64,000 nt of DNA from Acetobacter estunensis (GCF_019083805.1 NZ_JAHRDV010000002.1:366586-430585); one strand, 5' to 3'. Positions 11,859-22,435 are shown, numbered from the stretch's first letter. Numbers and translations are program-made. The notes: generated from the sequence alone by a model not told the origin.

Positions 11859-13538
11859 ATGATGAACACCTTCTCTTCCCTGAATTTCCCCCGTCCGACA
11901 GCCGCCGAACTGGACAGTCGGTTCGGTGCCGTCCTGTCGCTCATTGAATCCAATGATCTCACTGCGGCGCTCAATCGGTTCGATCATGAACGTCGCACAT
12001 TCGAGAGTTGGGCGGCTCTCGTACATCTGAGATTTTCCCAGAACACCCGCGATAAGGCGACGCGCTCTGAGCGCGACTACGCTGACCAACTGACGCCCAA
12101 GGTCACGTCTCATGAGGTGAAGATCAAAAAACGACTGCTGGCAGCCGATCTCATTGCAAACGTGAGGAAAAAAGTCGGTTCTCATGTGGTCGAACTCTGG
12201 CAAAGCGACATTACGACCTTCGACTCCCGCATCGAAACAGCACTGGAAGAAGAGGCGCGCCTCAGTGGCAACTACACGTCCCTTCTTGCCTCTGCCCGGA
12301 TCACTATCGACAACAAATCAGTCAACCTCTCGGGCCTCGCCCCTTGGCAGGAACATCCCGATCGCACCATCCGACACACTGCCGAGCAGGCGCGCTGGTC
12401 TTTCTTCGCCGAAAAAGGTGAAGAACTCGATACCCTTTATGACCGCTTGGTCTATCTCCGGCATGGAATGGCCCAGACTCTGGGCTTCGATACCTACACA
12501 CCGCTGGGTTACCGACGCATGCGGCGCGTGGATTACGGGCCGACTGATGTCGCGCTGTTTCGCGATGAAGTCGCGACCCATGTCACCCCGCTCGTCGCCG
12601 CGCTGCTGGAGAAACGCCGCGAAGATATGCAATGGCCAGCATTACGTTACTGGGATGAAAGTTTCATCGATCCACGCGGCAATCCGAAACCTGCGGGTGG
12701 GTATGACCTTCTGATCGAGCGGGCGCAGACGATGTTCGACCGGATGCCCGGTCAACTCGGAGTATTTTTTCGCATGATGGTCGAAGGGAATTATCTCGAC
12801 CTGAAAAACCGCGATGAAAAAGCGGGCGGCGGTTTCTGCACCTCATTCCCCGATGCGGGGATGCCCTTCATTTTCGCCAATTTCAATGGAACACACGGCG
12901 ACATCAATGTCTTCACCCACGAAATGGGCCATGCCTATCAGAACTGGCGCAGTCGTACGCTTCCCTGCATCGATGAACTGTGGCCAACGATGGAAGCGGC
13001 TGAAATCAACTCCATGGGACTGGAGTTTCTTACGTGGCCGCACATGGATCTGATGGTGGAAGACGGTGCCGCCGAACGATTCCGTCGCATGCACCTCATC
13101 GGTTCGCTCTGCTTCCTTCCCTATGGCGTCTGTGTGGATCACTTCCAGCACGAAGTGTACGCCCACCCAGACATGACGCCGCAGGAACGGCATGAAACAT
13201 GGCGAAAGTTGGAGCGCCATTACATGCCCTGGCGTGATTACGGCGATCTTGCCTATCCCGCGATGGGCGGTCGTTGGCAGGCTCAGGGCCATATCTATCG
13301 CAGTCCGTTCTATTACATCGACTACACACTGGCCCTGTGCTGCGCGATGCAGTTGTGGCTGCTTTCCCGGCGTGACGAGGCGGCGGCCATGCGCGCCTAC
13401 GAACAGCTTTGCGAACAGGGCGGCTCGGCTCCTTTCACGAAACTCATCGCCGACGCCGGACTGGTTTCTCCCTTCGCACCCGGTGCTCTAGCCGAAGTGG
13501 TAAAGGAGGCCTCGGCCTTTCTCGACCGAACCACCTGA
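11859..13538 (+). CDS. M3 family oligoendopeptidase (PepF-like)
   Basis: A cytoplasmic zinc metallopeptidase of about 559 residues. The catalytic HEMGH (about residues 354-358, in NVFTHEMGHAYQNW) and the downstream Glu in EAAEINSMGLEFL are the M3 zinc ligands. C-terminal motifs SPFYYIDYTLA and CAMQLW are typical of PepF-type enzymes. No signal peptide is visible. Several in-frame ATGs (11823, 11844, 11859, 11862) compete and none has a convincing ribosome binding site, so the start is uncertain by about 13 residues. Confidence 0.9.
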   Translation: MMNTFSSLNFPRPTAAELDSRFGAVLSLIESNDLTAALNRFDHERRTFESWAALVHLRFSQNTRDKATRSERDYADQLTPKVTSHEVKIKKRLLAADLIANVRKKVGSHVVELWQSDITTFDSRIETALEEEARLSGNYTSLLASARITIDNKSVNLSGLAPWQEHPDRTIRHTAEQARWSFFAEKGEELDTLYDRLVYLRHGMAQTLGFDTYTPLGYRRMRRVDYGPTDVALFRDEVATHVTPLVAALLEKRREDMQWPALRYWDESFIDPRGNPKPAGGYDLLIERAQTMFDRMPGQLGVFFRMMVEGNYLDLKNRDEKAGGGFCTSFPDAGMPFIFANFNGTHGDINVFTHEMGHAYQNWRSRTLPCIDELWPTMEAAEINSMGLEFLTWPHMDLMVEDGAAERFRRMHLIGSLCFLPYGVCVDHFQHEVYAHPDMTPQERHETWRKLERHYMPWRDYGDLAYPAMGGRWQAQGHIYRSPFYYIDYTLALCCAMQLWLLSRRDEAAAMRAYEQLCEQGGSAPFTKLIADAGLVSPFAPGALAEVVKEASAFLDRTT

Positions 13539-13564
13539 CACATAAAAATCTGCGCTCCAAAAAG

Positions 13565-13604
13565 AAAAAGGGCTTCTGCAACCCATCGTTGCAGAAGCCC
13601 TTTT
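13565..13604. terminator. Bidirectional rho-independent terminator
   Basis: A perfect 17-bp inverted repeat (13566-13582 against 13588-13604) has a 5-base loop. The arms carry GGGCTTCTGCAAC, with A-rich sequence on one side and T-rich on the other. It lies between the convergent M3 peptidase and groEL and should stop transcription from both sides. Confidence 0.9.
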
Positions 13605-13618
13605 CATCTGACCAGCGG

Positions 13619-13648
13619 CCGGACAACAGCTCGAAAGCTGCTGTCCGG
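13619..13648. other. Hairpin downstream of groEL
   Basis: An inverted repeat of 13 bp (13619-13631 against 13636-13648) with the tetraloop CGAA and one G-U type mismatch. It lies between the groEL stop and the main terminator. It has no T-run, so it may stabilise the mRNA 3' end rather than terminate. A smaller hairpin (13655-13661 against 13671-13677) overlaps the groEL stop codon. Confidence 0.6.
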
Positions 13649-13675
13649 TGACCCGATCGCAACCCTTGGCTGCGA

Positions 13676-15325
<1,650 letters not shown>

Positions 15326-15375
15326 TCATCCTTGAGAAAATGAAAGGGACAGTAAACAGAGGGATCAGAACCGGA

Positions 15376-15684
15376 TCAGCCGGCGATCACGCCCATGATG
15401 TCGCTCTCCTTCATGATCAGCAGTTCTTCACCGCCAATCTTCACCTCGGTGCCGGACCACTTGCCGAACAGCACGCGATCACCGGCCTTGACGTCCAGCG
15501 CCACAATCTGACCCTGCTCGTTACGGGCACCCGGACCAACGGAGACGATTTCGCCTTCCATCGGCTTCTCTTTCGCCGTGTCAGGAATGATGATGCCGCC
15601 AACAGTCTTTTCTTCGCTGTTGACGCGACGGACCACCACACGGTCATGCAGGGGACGGAATTTCGTCATTATGGATCGCTCCAC
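15376..15684 (-). CDS. groES: Co-chaperonin GroES (Hsp10)
   Basis: A 102-residue co-chaperonin that caps the GroEL cavity. Motifs [15 protein letters not shown], the mobile loop [18 protein letters not shown] and [22 protein letters not shown] are canonical. An upstream reading would add four residues (MERS); the start MTKFRPLHD at 15672 is the likely true one. It is first in the operon with groEL. Confidence 0.97.
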   Translation of the reverse strand: MERSIMTKFRPLHDRVVVRRVNSEEKTVGGIIIPDTAKEKPMEGEIVSVGPGARNEQGQIVALDVKAGDRVLFGKWSGTEVKIGGEELLIMKESDIMGVIAG

Positions 15685-15753
15685 ACTTCTTGCGACAACG
15701 CCCTCGTCTGAAAGCAGCGCTGTCGTATGCCACGCGCTCTACGCCGCGGTGCG

Positions 15754-15780
15754 TTAGCACTCCCACCCCGGGAGTGCCAG
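15754..15780 (-). promoter_or_regulatory. CIRCE element (HrcA operator)
   Basis: Written on the plus strand it reads TTAGCACTC, nine bases, then GAGTGCCAG: the CIRCE consensus TTAGCACTC-N9-GAGTGCTAA with two mismatches in the right arm. HrcA binds CIRCE to repress groESL in the absence of heat stress. The element sits immediately downstream of the predicted -10 box, as expected for an operator at the transcription start. Confidence 0.93.
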
Positions 15781-15785
15781 AACAG

Positions 15786-15814
15786 GAGATAGGTGCCCTT
15801 CCCCTCACTGTCAA
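15786..15814 (-). promoter_or_regulatory. groESL promoter
   Basis: On the minus strand, TTGACA (15814-15809) and TATCTC (15791-15786) are separated by exactly 17 bases. The same stretch contains CTTG and CCTATCT, resembling the alphaproteobacterial heat-shock sigma-32 consensus, so both sigma factors may use it. CIRCE follows directly. Confidence 0.8.
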
Positions 15815-15836
15815 GGAAAAGAACGAAATGGAGAGT

Positions 15837-15908
15837 GAGCGGAAAGTTTGTCTTTAGGAATTAAACTTTCATGAAAACACCGACAGGTTTATCTGCCTGT
15901 TTCCGCTC
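15837..15908. other. Structured intergenic element (possible three-way junction)
   Basis: The 333-base gap between groES and arsC contains the groESL promoter and CIRCE, then this element. An outer stem GAGCGG (15837-15842) pairs with CCGCTC (15903-15908). Inside are two hairpins: AAAGTTT (15843-15849) with AAACTTT (15863-15869), and ACAGG (15883-15887) with CCTGT (15896-15900). A T-run follows on the plus strand. It could be a small RNA end, an arsC leader or simply a complex terminator. A further small hairpin GCGCTA/TAGCGC lies at 15962-15978. Confidence 0.45.
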
Positions 15909-16017
15909 TTTTCCATGCCCCATTCATGAGGAAACACCTCTCTCGCGGCGCGCCTCAAAAGGCGCTAAAGGCTAGCGCAACACAGCATATCCGGCTGCCG
16001 ATGACAGGATCCAGACG

Positions 16018-16368
16018 ATGGCAACGCTCTATCACAACCCACGCTGCGGCACGTCCCGCAAAGTTCTGGCCCGCATGCAGGATGCCGGTCTCGACGTTCT
16101 GGTGATCGAATATCTCAAGACGCCACCCGACCGTGAAACGCTAGAACAACTGACAAAAATGGTGGAAGGGAACGCCCAGGCGCTCCTGCGCAGCAAAGAA
16201 CCTCTGGCTGCGGAACTTAAACTGACGGCCTCAGACATTGATGACGCCCGTATTCTCGACGCCATTGCCGCACATCCCATTCTGCTCAACCGCCCTATTG
16301 CCGTCACGGAACGCGGCGCGCGGGTCTGTCGTCCGGCAGAGCAGATAGAAGATCTTCTCGATGCCTGA
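16018..16368 (+). CDS. arsC: ArsC-family (glutaredoxin-dependent) arsenate reductase-like protein
   Basis: A 116-residue thioredoxin-fold protein with the ArsC active-site motif NPRCGTSRKVL (Cys near residue 10), the conserved LKTPP turn, and LNRPIAVTERGARVCRP with the substrate-binding Arg. The family reduces arsenate with glutathione and glutaredoxin. It is shorter than the classical plasmid ArsC (about 140), and no arsB, arsR or acr3 gene is adjacent. The physiological substrate is therefore inferred from family only. Confidence 0.85.
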   Translation: MATLYHNPRCGTSRKVLARMQDAGLDVLVIEYLKTPPDRETLEQLTKMVEGNAQALLRSKEPLAAELKLTASDIDDARILDAIAAHPILLNRPIAVTERGARVCRPAEQIEDLLDA

Positions 16369-16391
16369 TTTCGCTCAGAAAACGACGGCTT

Positions 16392-16514
16392 TTATTGCGC
16401 TACAGACCAATCCATCCAAGCCATCACGCCAATAAAGGCAGCCAGCACGATATGCATGATGATGAGTGCCCGGACAGTAATGACCGGCACATCCTGATTG
16501 ACTTTTCTTGCCAT
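16392..16514 (-). CDS. Small single-span membrane protein (40 aa)
   Basis: A 40-residue protein beginning MARKVNQDVPVITVRALI and containing one hydrophobic segment, IIMHIVLAAFIGVMAWM, with basic residues on the N-terminal side. The start codon lies 17 bases after the stop of the flavin reductase on the same strand, and GAGAG precedes it, so it is probably cotranscribed. I do not recognise a family. The well-formed transmembrane helix, ribosome binding site and operon spacing are the support. Confidence 0.6.
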   Translation of the reverse strand: MARKVNQDVPVITVRALIIMHIVLAAFIGVMAWMDWSVAQ

Positions 16515-16531
16515 ACCGCCCGCTCTCTCGC

Positions 16532-17044
16532 TCAGTTGTCGATAACACCATCGAATGCCTCGACATAAGGCAGGCGATGATAGGACCGATTGAAATAAAC
16601 AAGCCCGTGCGCTGTCGAGCCAAGACGCAGGGCCTGCACACGACCGAACATTACGGTGTGCGTCCCTTCTTCCACCAGTCGACTGATGCGGCAATCCAAT
16701 GACACAACCGCTTCATTGAGCACGGGAGCCCCTGTCATCAGCGTTTCCCAATGTCCCGCAGCAAAACGCTCTACCGCGCTCAATGGACCGGCAAACCGAT
16801 TTGACAGTTCTTCCTGATTTGCCGCCAGCACATTCACGCACATTGCGGCTCCCTCGATGAAAGACGGGCGCACCCGTGACGACCGTTTGAGGCAGACCAG
16901 AACGGTGGGCGGATCATCCGTGACAGAGCAGACGGCAGAGGCCGTAAACCCCACCGGCTGAGCCAGTGAGCCGGTCGTAACCACCGTTACGGCCGCGCCA
17001 AGCCGCGCCATCGCCTCCCGAAACGCCTCTGCGCTCACGCTCAC
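16532..17044 (-). CDS. Flavin reductase family protein (HpaC/RutF-like)
   Basis: A 170-residue flavin-binding split-barrel protein. The FMN-binding region is GFTASAVCSVTDDPPTVLVC and the C-terminal strand is TVMFGRVQALRL followed by LVYFNRSYHRL. Such proteins supply reduced FMN or FAD to two-component monooxygenases. No monooxygenase gene is adjacent. It precedes the 40-residue membrane protein in a probable two-gene operon. Confidence 0.88.
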   Translation of the reverse strand: MSVSAEAFREAMARLGAAVTVVTTGSLAQPVGFTASAVCSVTDDPPTVLVCLKRSSRVRPSFIEGAAMCVNVLAANQEELSNRFAGPLSAVERFAAGHWETLMTGAPVLNEAVVSLDCRISRLVEEGTHTVMFGRVQALRLGSTAHGLVYFNRSYHRLPYVEAFDGVIDN

Positions 17045-17192
17045 TGCCGCATCCCCCGCTCCCTGATAGACGACCTGCCGTCTTTTATGCGCCTATCCGT
17101 AGGATATCGGGCACGGCGTCACAACCGGGCATTGAAGAGGAAACGGAGTCCGGCACCAATTCGTTTCTCTGGCAAACACGGAGCCTGTCAGC

Positions 17193-18236
17193 ATGAACGC
17201 ACCTTCTTCCATCCGTTCTGAGCGGTACCGCAGCCTCGGGCGCATCACTCTCGACCGACCGAACGCTCTCAACGCCATCAACCCCGACATGGCACACGAG
17301 ATCATGAACACCCTGAATGACTGGCGCGATGATCCGGGCGTTCTGCGTGTGGTCATTGCTTCTTCCTCTCCCCGCGCTTTCTGCGCTGGTGGCGACATCA
17401 AAGCCCTGCGTCATATCATCGCCACCCAAGGGCCTGACGTTGCCCACGCCGCCATGTGCGTACCCTACGACGCCATGCTGGCCATCGCTCATTACCCGAA
17501 GCCCATCATCACCCTGCTGGACGGCATCACCATGGGAGGCGGTGTGGGACTGGGCGCTCATGCCCGGCATCGCGTGGTGACGGAACGCGCCGTGCTTGCC
17601 ATGCCAGAGACGGCCATTGGTCTCACACCCGATGCCGGAGGTTCGTGGCTGCTTGTCCGCTCTCCCGCTCCATATGGATTACGCAATGCCCTGCTCGGTT
17701 GCCGGATGCATGGATCCCAAGCCGTCCACATGGGATTTGCCGATCACTTCATGTCGTCCGCGCGTCTTGCGTCTCTCGTCGAACATCTGGCCGAATGCCC
17801 ACAAAGCACAGAAGGCAAACAACTTTCTGCTATGTCGGAAAGTCTGCCTCCCTTCAAAGACGAAGACTCGCCGGCTGTTCTAAGCGCTTTTACAGCCAGC
17901 GCGCCTCTTTCCCCTCATACCGGATTGAATGAACTCTTCCATCGTCTCAGCCATCTTGAAGACGAAACAGCCGACCGAGATCTCGCTCAACTCCGGAACG
18001 CTTGTCCGTTCTCGCTGCATGTGACGTGGCGCATACAGCAAATCCTGAAAGCATCACCTCACACACTCGATGAGGCCTTCGCTCTCGAAACGCGCGCGGT
18101 GCGTCATCTCATCGCACGCGCCGATTTCTCAGAGGGCGTGCGTGCGCGCATGGTGGACAAGGACAACGCCCCCAGATGGCAGCCGCAAACGATTGAAGAC
18201 GTTTCATCCGAGGAAATTGAAGCCTGCCTAACGTAG
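17193..18236 (+). CDS. 3-hydroxyisobutyryl-CoA hydrolase / enoyl-CoA hydratase family
   Basis: A 347-residue crotonase-fold enzyme. The oxyanion-hole segments are SSSPRAFCAGGDIKALR and ITMGGGVGLGAHARHRVV; MPETAIGLTPDAGGSWLL is close to the HIBYL-CoA hydrolase pattern. The C-terminal SEGVRARMVDKDNAPRW is also typical of that subgroup rather than simple hydratases. It would act in valine degradation. No other valine catabolic gene is adjacent, so the exact substrate stays an inference. Confidence 0.88.
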   Translation: MNAPSSIRSERYRSLGRITLDRPNALNAINPDMAHEIMNTLNDWRDDPGVLRVVIASSSPRAFCAGGDIKALRHIIATQGPDVAHAAMCVPYDAMLAIAHYPKPIITLLDGITMGGGVGLGAHARHRVVTERAVLAMPETAIGLTPDAGGSWLLVRSPAPYGLRNALLGCRMHGSQAVHMGFADHFMSSARLASLVEHLAECPQSTEGKQLSAMSESLPPFKDEDSPAVLSAFTASAPLSPHTGLNELFHRLSHLEDETADRDLAQLRNACPFSLHVTWRIQQILKASPHTLDEAFALETRAVRHLIARADFSEGVRARMVDKDNAPRWQPQTIEDVSSEEIEACLT

Positions 18237-18239
18237 GGT

Positions 18240-18575
18240 TCAGTAGCTGTTCTGGGAAGATGGTGGCGTGTTGGTATAATCCTTGTTCAACCGAACTGCA
18301 TTCTGCTCAGCCGTAAGCCCGGTCGGACCTTCTGCAACCGAACGGGCCACATTGGGCATCAGATCCGGGCGGCTCCAGCAATCGACGCCACTCCACCCAG
18401 CGGTGCAGTATGGCTGAGGTGGCGGTGGCGTTTCTGGCGGCGAACACCAGCCCACCCCCTTCTCCAGTTCGGCCGCGCTGCAATCGCGACCCATGGCGAA
18501 CGAACCGATCTGAGGCGCGGAACATCCCGCCAGAATCGGCAACAGCAAAGGAACGATGAGACGCTTGCTAACCAT
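18240..18575 (-). CDS. Proline-rich small lipoprotein
   Basis: A 111-residue predicted lipoprotein: signal peptide MVSKRLIVPLLLPILAGC with lipobox LAGC. The mature part contains several Cys (RDCSAAELEKG, GWCSPPE, YCTAGWSGVDCW) and a Pro run (PPETPPPPQP). The ATG at 18575 is chosen because it places the signal peptide at the N-terminus; the upstream continuation looks non-coding. Function unknown. Its stop is 3 bp from that of the hydrolase gene (convergent). Confidence 0.68.
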   Translation of the reverse strand: MVSKRLIVPLLLPILAGCSAPQIGSFAMGRDCSAAELEKGVGWCSPPETPPPPQPYCTAGWSGVDCWSRPDLMPNVARSVAEGPTGLTAEQNAVRLNKDYTNTPPSSQNSY

Positions 18576-18752
18576 GCCTTCGCTTGTGCCCTGACAGCAT
18601 GAAGAAACACTTACCAAGCGTCGCTTTCCATGGGGTTTGCCGCAATCCTTCCGCCCCGCTATTGTCCACCAAAATACCCTGTGCCGCTCATTCCCTGTCG
18701 CCGCGCGATGAAATGGGAAGAGAAATCTGCCCGATGGAGAGCCCAAACCCCT

Positions 18753-19442
18753 GTGACTGACGAAATCTTCAAGGAAGCGGAGACGGAATTCCGCATCGAA
18801 CAGATTCGCCAAAGGGCCCGCAGGCTTGCTGGCGTGGGAATCGGCCTGGTGATCGTGCTCGGCGTCGGCGCGGCAGGCTGGAGCTATCGTCACGCCCATA
18901 TGCAGGAACAGACGCGCACTCTTTCCGCGGCCTATATCAAGGCACTGAAGGACATGGGGTCCGATACGTCCGTGGCTGGCACCAGCGCGCCACTGACAGA
19001 CACGCAGAAGGCCGCCATCACACAACTCGATCGTGTCGCCACCTCCGGCACGGGCGATATCGCAACCCTCGCCCGACTGAGGCTTGCCGCGTCACAGGCC
19101 GCCCATGGCGAGGTGAAACAGGCGCTCGCTCAGTGGAGCGATATTCAAGGCAACACGGCGGCCGATCCACAGCTCCGTGCTCTGGCCACGCTTTTATGGT
19201 GTCAGTGGCAGCTTGATGACGGAAACATTCCCACCCTGCGCTCCCGTCTTTCCCTTTTGGTCGGCCAGCACGATGCTTTCTCCGCTCTTGCCAGCGAACA
19301 GTTGGCGGCGCTGGACATCCGCACGGGCGACATGAAAAGCGCCACCCAGAAATTGACCGCCCTGATGCAGGATCCGGGTGCGCCATCGGGCGTGAGGATG
19401 CGCGCAGGCGCCCTGCTCCAGACGCTCAGCGCAGCTGGCTGA
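18753..19442 (+). CDS. YfgM-like membrane-anchored periplasmic chaperone/TPR protein
   Basis: A 229-residue protein: short cytosolic N-terminus VTDEIFKEAETEFRIEQ, one membrane span (about residues 26-46, GVGIGLVIVLGVGAAGW), then an alpha-helical TPR-like periplasmic domain. Gene order yfgM-bamB-der is conserved in Proteobacteria, which supports the call. I chose the GTG at 18753 because the family starts with (M)TDEIFKE and GGAGAG lies upstream; the ATG at 18708 is an alternative. Likely cotranscribed with bamB 55 bp downstream. Confidence 0.82.
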   Translation: MTDEIFKEAETEFRIEQIRQRARRLAGVGIGLVIVLGVGAAGWSYRHAHMQEQTRTLSAAYIKALKDMGSDTSVAGTSAPLTDTQKAAITQLDRVATSGTGDIATLARLRLAASQAAHGEVKQALAQWSDIQGNTAADPQLRALATLLWCQWQLDDGNIPTLRSRLSLLVGQHDAFSALASEQLAALDIRTGDMKSATQKLTALMQDPGAPSGVRMRAGALLQTLSAAG

Positions 19443-19497
19443 TACACCGGATCATGCGCCCTTCTCTTTCGCCCTCCCTATCGTCGAGAATACCTTC

Positions 19498-20892
19498 ATG
19501 AACCAGCTCGCCCGCAACAGCCGTCGCGGTTTCCTGCGGACCCTGCTGACCGGAACGGTGGCGATGCCCGCCCTCGCCGGATGCAGCCTGTTCGATGATG
19601 AGAAAAAGCCCACTCTGGCCGGTCATCGCGTGCCAGTGCTGAGTTCGCGCGGCGGTCTGGTCGTAAGCAAAAGCAATGAGCCGCAACCCGCTATCACCGT
19701 TCCGGCTCCGCTGAAAACGACGGACTGGCCAATGAGCGGTCGCACCCCCAGTCATGTCGGAGCGAACTACGCCTGGTCAGGTCAATTGCATCGTCGCTGG
19801 ACCCGCTCCATTGGCCATGGCACCTCGGAGCCAGACTTTCTCGCTTTTGCTGCCCTCGGTTCCAACGGCGAAAGCGTGTTGCAGGCTTCGCCCGTCATTC
19901 ATCAGGGCCGCATCTTTACAATGGACGCGGCCGGAATCGTGCGGGCCTTTTCATGGCCGGGCATGAAGGAAGAGTGGCATTTCAACCCCAAACCCAGCCG
20001 CCTGAAATCCAGCGATCTCGGCGGCGGGATCGGGGCCAATGGCGACACGCTCTATATTGTCGATGGCGTGTCGCAGACGGTGGCGGTGGAAACCGCGACC
20101 GGAAAAGTGAAATGGCGCATCAACCTCGACACACCGGGTCGTTCGGCTCCCACCATTGCCAATGGCCGCGTGTTCGTCACCACCATTGACGGACGTCTCT
20201 TCGCGCTCGACGCCACATCCGGCCACCAACTCTGGACCTATTCGGCCACATTGGCGGAAACCGTGATGTTCGGCCTCCCTGCGGTGGCCGTGGTGAACGG
20301 TATCGTGCTGGCGGCGTTTGGTTCGGGCGATCTGGCCGCACTGCGTGAGGAAAGTGGCGAGGTGGTCTGGAGCGACACGCTCAGCGCCGGCAACGGACAG
20401 GCTTCAGCTCTCGATTTCTCCTGCATCCGCAGTCTCCCCGTCGTGCAGGGCGGCACGGCTTATGCCGCCAGCGTGGCCGGCTCATTCGTGGCCATCGATA
20501 TGCGCTCCGGCCGTCGTCTGTGGGAGCGCTCAATCGCCAGCATGAACGCGATTCTTGTCGTGGATGACTGGCTTTTCATCATTACGCTTGATGAACAGGT
20601 GGCCTGTCTCGATCGCCTCACGGGTCAGGTCCGCTGGATCACCCAGTTGCGGCAGTATCGCCGCGTCAGCGCCAAGAAAGATGGCGTGACATGGACCGGC
20701 CCGGTTCTCGCCAATGGTAAACTCCTGTGCGTCAGCACGCTACCGGATAATGGCCTCGTCTCACTCGACCCACGCAACGGTCAGCTTCTTGCCCTTGAGA
20801 AGATGCCCGCGCCGACGGTCGTAGAACCTATTTTCTCCGACGACCTGATGCTGATCGTCGATAACCGGGGTGACCTTTCCGCCTATGGCTGA
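19498..20892 (+). CDS. bamB: Outer membrane protein assembly factor BamB
   Basis: A 464-residue lipoprotein of the BAM complex. The N-terminus carries a twin-Arg-like, hydrophobic signal peptide ending in lipobox LAGC (Cys29). The rest is a PQQ-type beta-propeller with repeated blades, such as GDTLYIVDGVSQTVAVETAT, NGRVFVTTIDGRLFALDATS and GSFVAIDMRSGRRLWER. It delivers outer-membrane proteins to BamA. The stop overlaps the der start by 8 bp, implying coupling. Confidence 0.93.
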   Translation: MNQLARNSRRGFLRTLLTGTVAMPALAGCSLFDDEKKPTLAGHRVPVLSSRGGLVVSKSNEPQPAITVPAPLKTTDWPMSGRTPSHVGANYAWSGQLHRRWTRSIGHGTSEPDFLAFAALGSNGESVLQASPVIHQGRIFTMDAAGIVRAFSWPGMKEEWHFNPKPSRLKSSDLGGGIGANGDTLYIVDGVSQTVAVETATGKVKWRINLDTPGRSAPTIANGRVFVTTIDGRLFALDATSGHQLWTYSATLAETVMFGLPAVAVVNGIVLAAFGSGDLAALREESGEVVWSDTLSAGNGQASALDFSCIRSLPVVQGGTAYAASVAGSFVAIDMRSGRRLWERSIASMNAILVVDDWLFIITLDEQVACLDRLTGQVRWITQLRQYRRVSAKKDGVTWTGPVLANGKLLCVSTLPDNGLVSLDPRNGQLLALEKMPAPTVVEPIFSDDLMLIVDNRGDLSAYG

Positions 20893-22435
20893 CACACCAC
20901 ACACACGACGGGGCTCGCGCCGTAACCAGCGCCTCCCGCTCCGCCCGGAAGCGCCGCTGCCCACCGGGCAGATGGCCACGGTGGTCATTGCCGGGCGCCC
21001 CAATGTCGGCAAATCGACGATATTCAACCGTCTGGTGGGCCGCCGTCAGGCGCTGGTGGCCGATCAGCCGGGCGTCACTCGTGATCGCAAGGAAGGCGAA
21101 GCCACGCTGCGTGGGCGCACCATTCGCCTGATCGACACGGCGGGACTGGAAGAATCAGCTCCCGACACGTTGTTCGGACGGATGCGCGCATCCTCCGAAC
21201 AGGCCGTGCAGACGGCTGATCTCGTGCTGTTCTGCATCGACGCCCGTGCCGGCATTACACCCGCCGACGAGCATTTTGCCACATGGCTGCGCCGCCAGAA
21301 CCGTCCCATTCTTCTCGTCGCCAACAAGGCCGAGGGCAAAGCCGGAGCGGCTGCGGCCATGGAAGCCTTCTCGCTCGGGCTCGGCACGCCAATTGGCATT
21401 TCCGCCGAACATGGCGACGGCATCGCAGACCTGATGACAATGATCGTGGACGCTCTGCCTCCCGAAACACCCCGCGAGAAAAAAGAGAAGCTGCCAGCAA
21501 AACCGGTCGTCAAAAAGACCGAAGCGACAGTCAGCCTGTCCGATATTCTCGAAGGCACAGCCGAGCTTCCCGAAGATGTGTCGCTCGTGGATGCCGAAGA
21601 AGACGTCGAAGTTCCTCCTCCCGGCCCGCTCAAAATCGCCTTTGTCGGACGCCCGAATGCGGGAAAGTCCACGCTTCTCAATCGCGTGCTGGGCGAAGAA
21701 CGCATGATTACCGGCCCGGAACCCGGCCTTACGCGGGATTCCGTGGCTGTCATCGCGCGTGACGAGCACGGTGAGGTGCAGGTCGTTGATACGGCCGGTC
21801 TGCGCCGAAAGGCCCGCATCGACGAGTCACTGGAGAAAATGTCCACGTCCGCCACGATTGAGGCGCTCAAACGTGCTGAAGTCGTGGTGCTGGTGATCGA
21901 TGCGTTGTCTGGCATCCACGATCAGGATCTGCACATTGCCCGCCTGATCGAGCGTGAAGGACGCGCCTGCGTCATTGCGCTGAACAAATGGGATGCCGTG
22001 GAAGATCGCGTGGCAACCCGCAAAGCAATCCATGACCGGCTCGACATCTCTCTGGCCCAGATGCGCGGGCTGCCGGTCGTGGCATTTTCCGCCCGAACCG
22101 GCGCAGGTGTAAACAAGCTGCTTCCCGCTGTGCGGCACGTGGCGAATATCTGGAACTCGCGCGTGCCTACGGGTGAGCTGAACCGCTGGTTCGAGATGAT
22201 GCTGGACCGTCATCCGCCGCCGCTGGTAAGCGGACGCCGCCTCAAGCTGCGCTACATCACGCAAGTGAAAGCTCGGCCTCCCACATTTCTGGTCTTCGGC
22301 ACACGCGCCGACCAGTTGCCCGACGATTACAAACGCTATCTGGTGAATGGCCTGCGCGAGACTTTTGGACTGGAGGGCGTGCCGATCCGCCTTCAGTTAC
22401 GAGGCACGAAAAACCCCTATGCTGACGAAGCGTAG
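20885..22435 (+). CDS. der: Ribosome assembly GTPase Der (EngA)
   Basis: A 516-residue tandem GTPase needed for 50S subunit assembly. There are two complete G domains: GRPNVGKSTIFNR with DTAGLEE and NKAEG, and GRPNAGKSTLLNR with DTAGLRRKARI and NKWD. An acidic linker (about residues 185-245) separates them, and a C-terminal KH-like domain carries LKLRYITQVKARPPTF. The ATG at 20885 lies within the bamB stop region (ATGGCTGA). A terminator overlaps its stop. Confidence 0.97.
   Translation: MADTPHTRRGSRRNQRLPLRPEAPLPTGQMATVVIAGRPNVGKSTIFNRLVGRRQALVADQPGVTRDRKEGEATLRGRTIRLIDTAGLEESAPDTLFGRMRASSEQAVQTADLVLFCIDARAGITPADEHFATWLRRQNRPILLVANKAEGKAGAAAAMEAFSLGLGTPIGISAEHGDGIADLMTMIVDALPPETPREKKEKLPAKPVVKKTEATVSLSDILEGTAELPEDVSLVDAEEDVEVPPPGPLKIAFVGRPNAGKSTLLNRVLGEERMITGPEPGLTRDSVAVIARDEHGEVQVVDTAGLRRKARIDESLEKMSTSATIEALKRAEVVVLVIDALSGIHDQDLHIARLIEREGRACVIALNKWDAVEDRVATRKAIHDRLDISLAQMRGLPVVAFSARTGAGVNKLLPAVRHVANIWNSRVPTGELNRWFEMMLDRHPPPLVSGRRLKLRYITQVKARPPTFLVFGTRADQLPDDYKRYLVNGLRETFGLEGVPIRLQLRGTKNPYADEA

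Noticed and set aside
11673..12203. A 176-codon minus-strand frame at the start of the M3 peptidase
   Set aside because: Lies opposite a clear peptidase; no motif.
16018..16368. An arsenic-resistance operon
   Set aside because: Only the ArsC-like gene is present; no regulator or efflux gene is adjacent.
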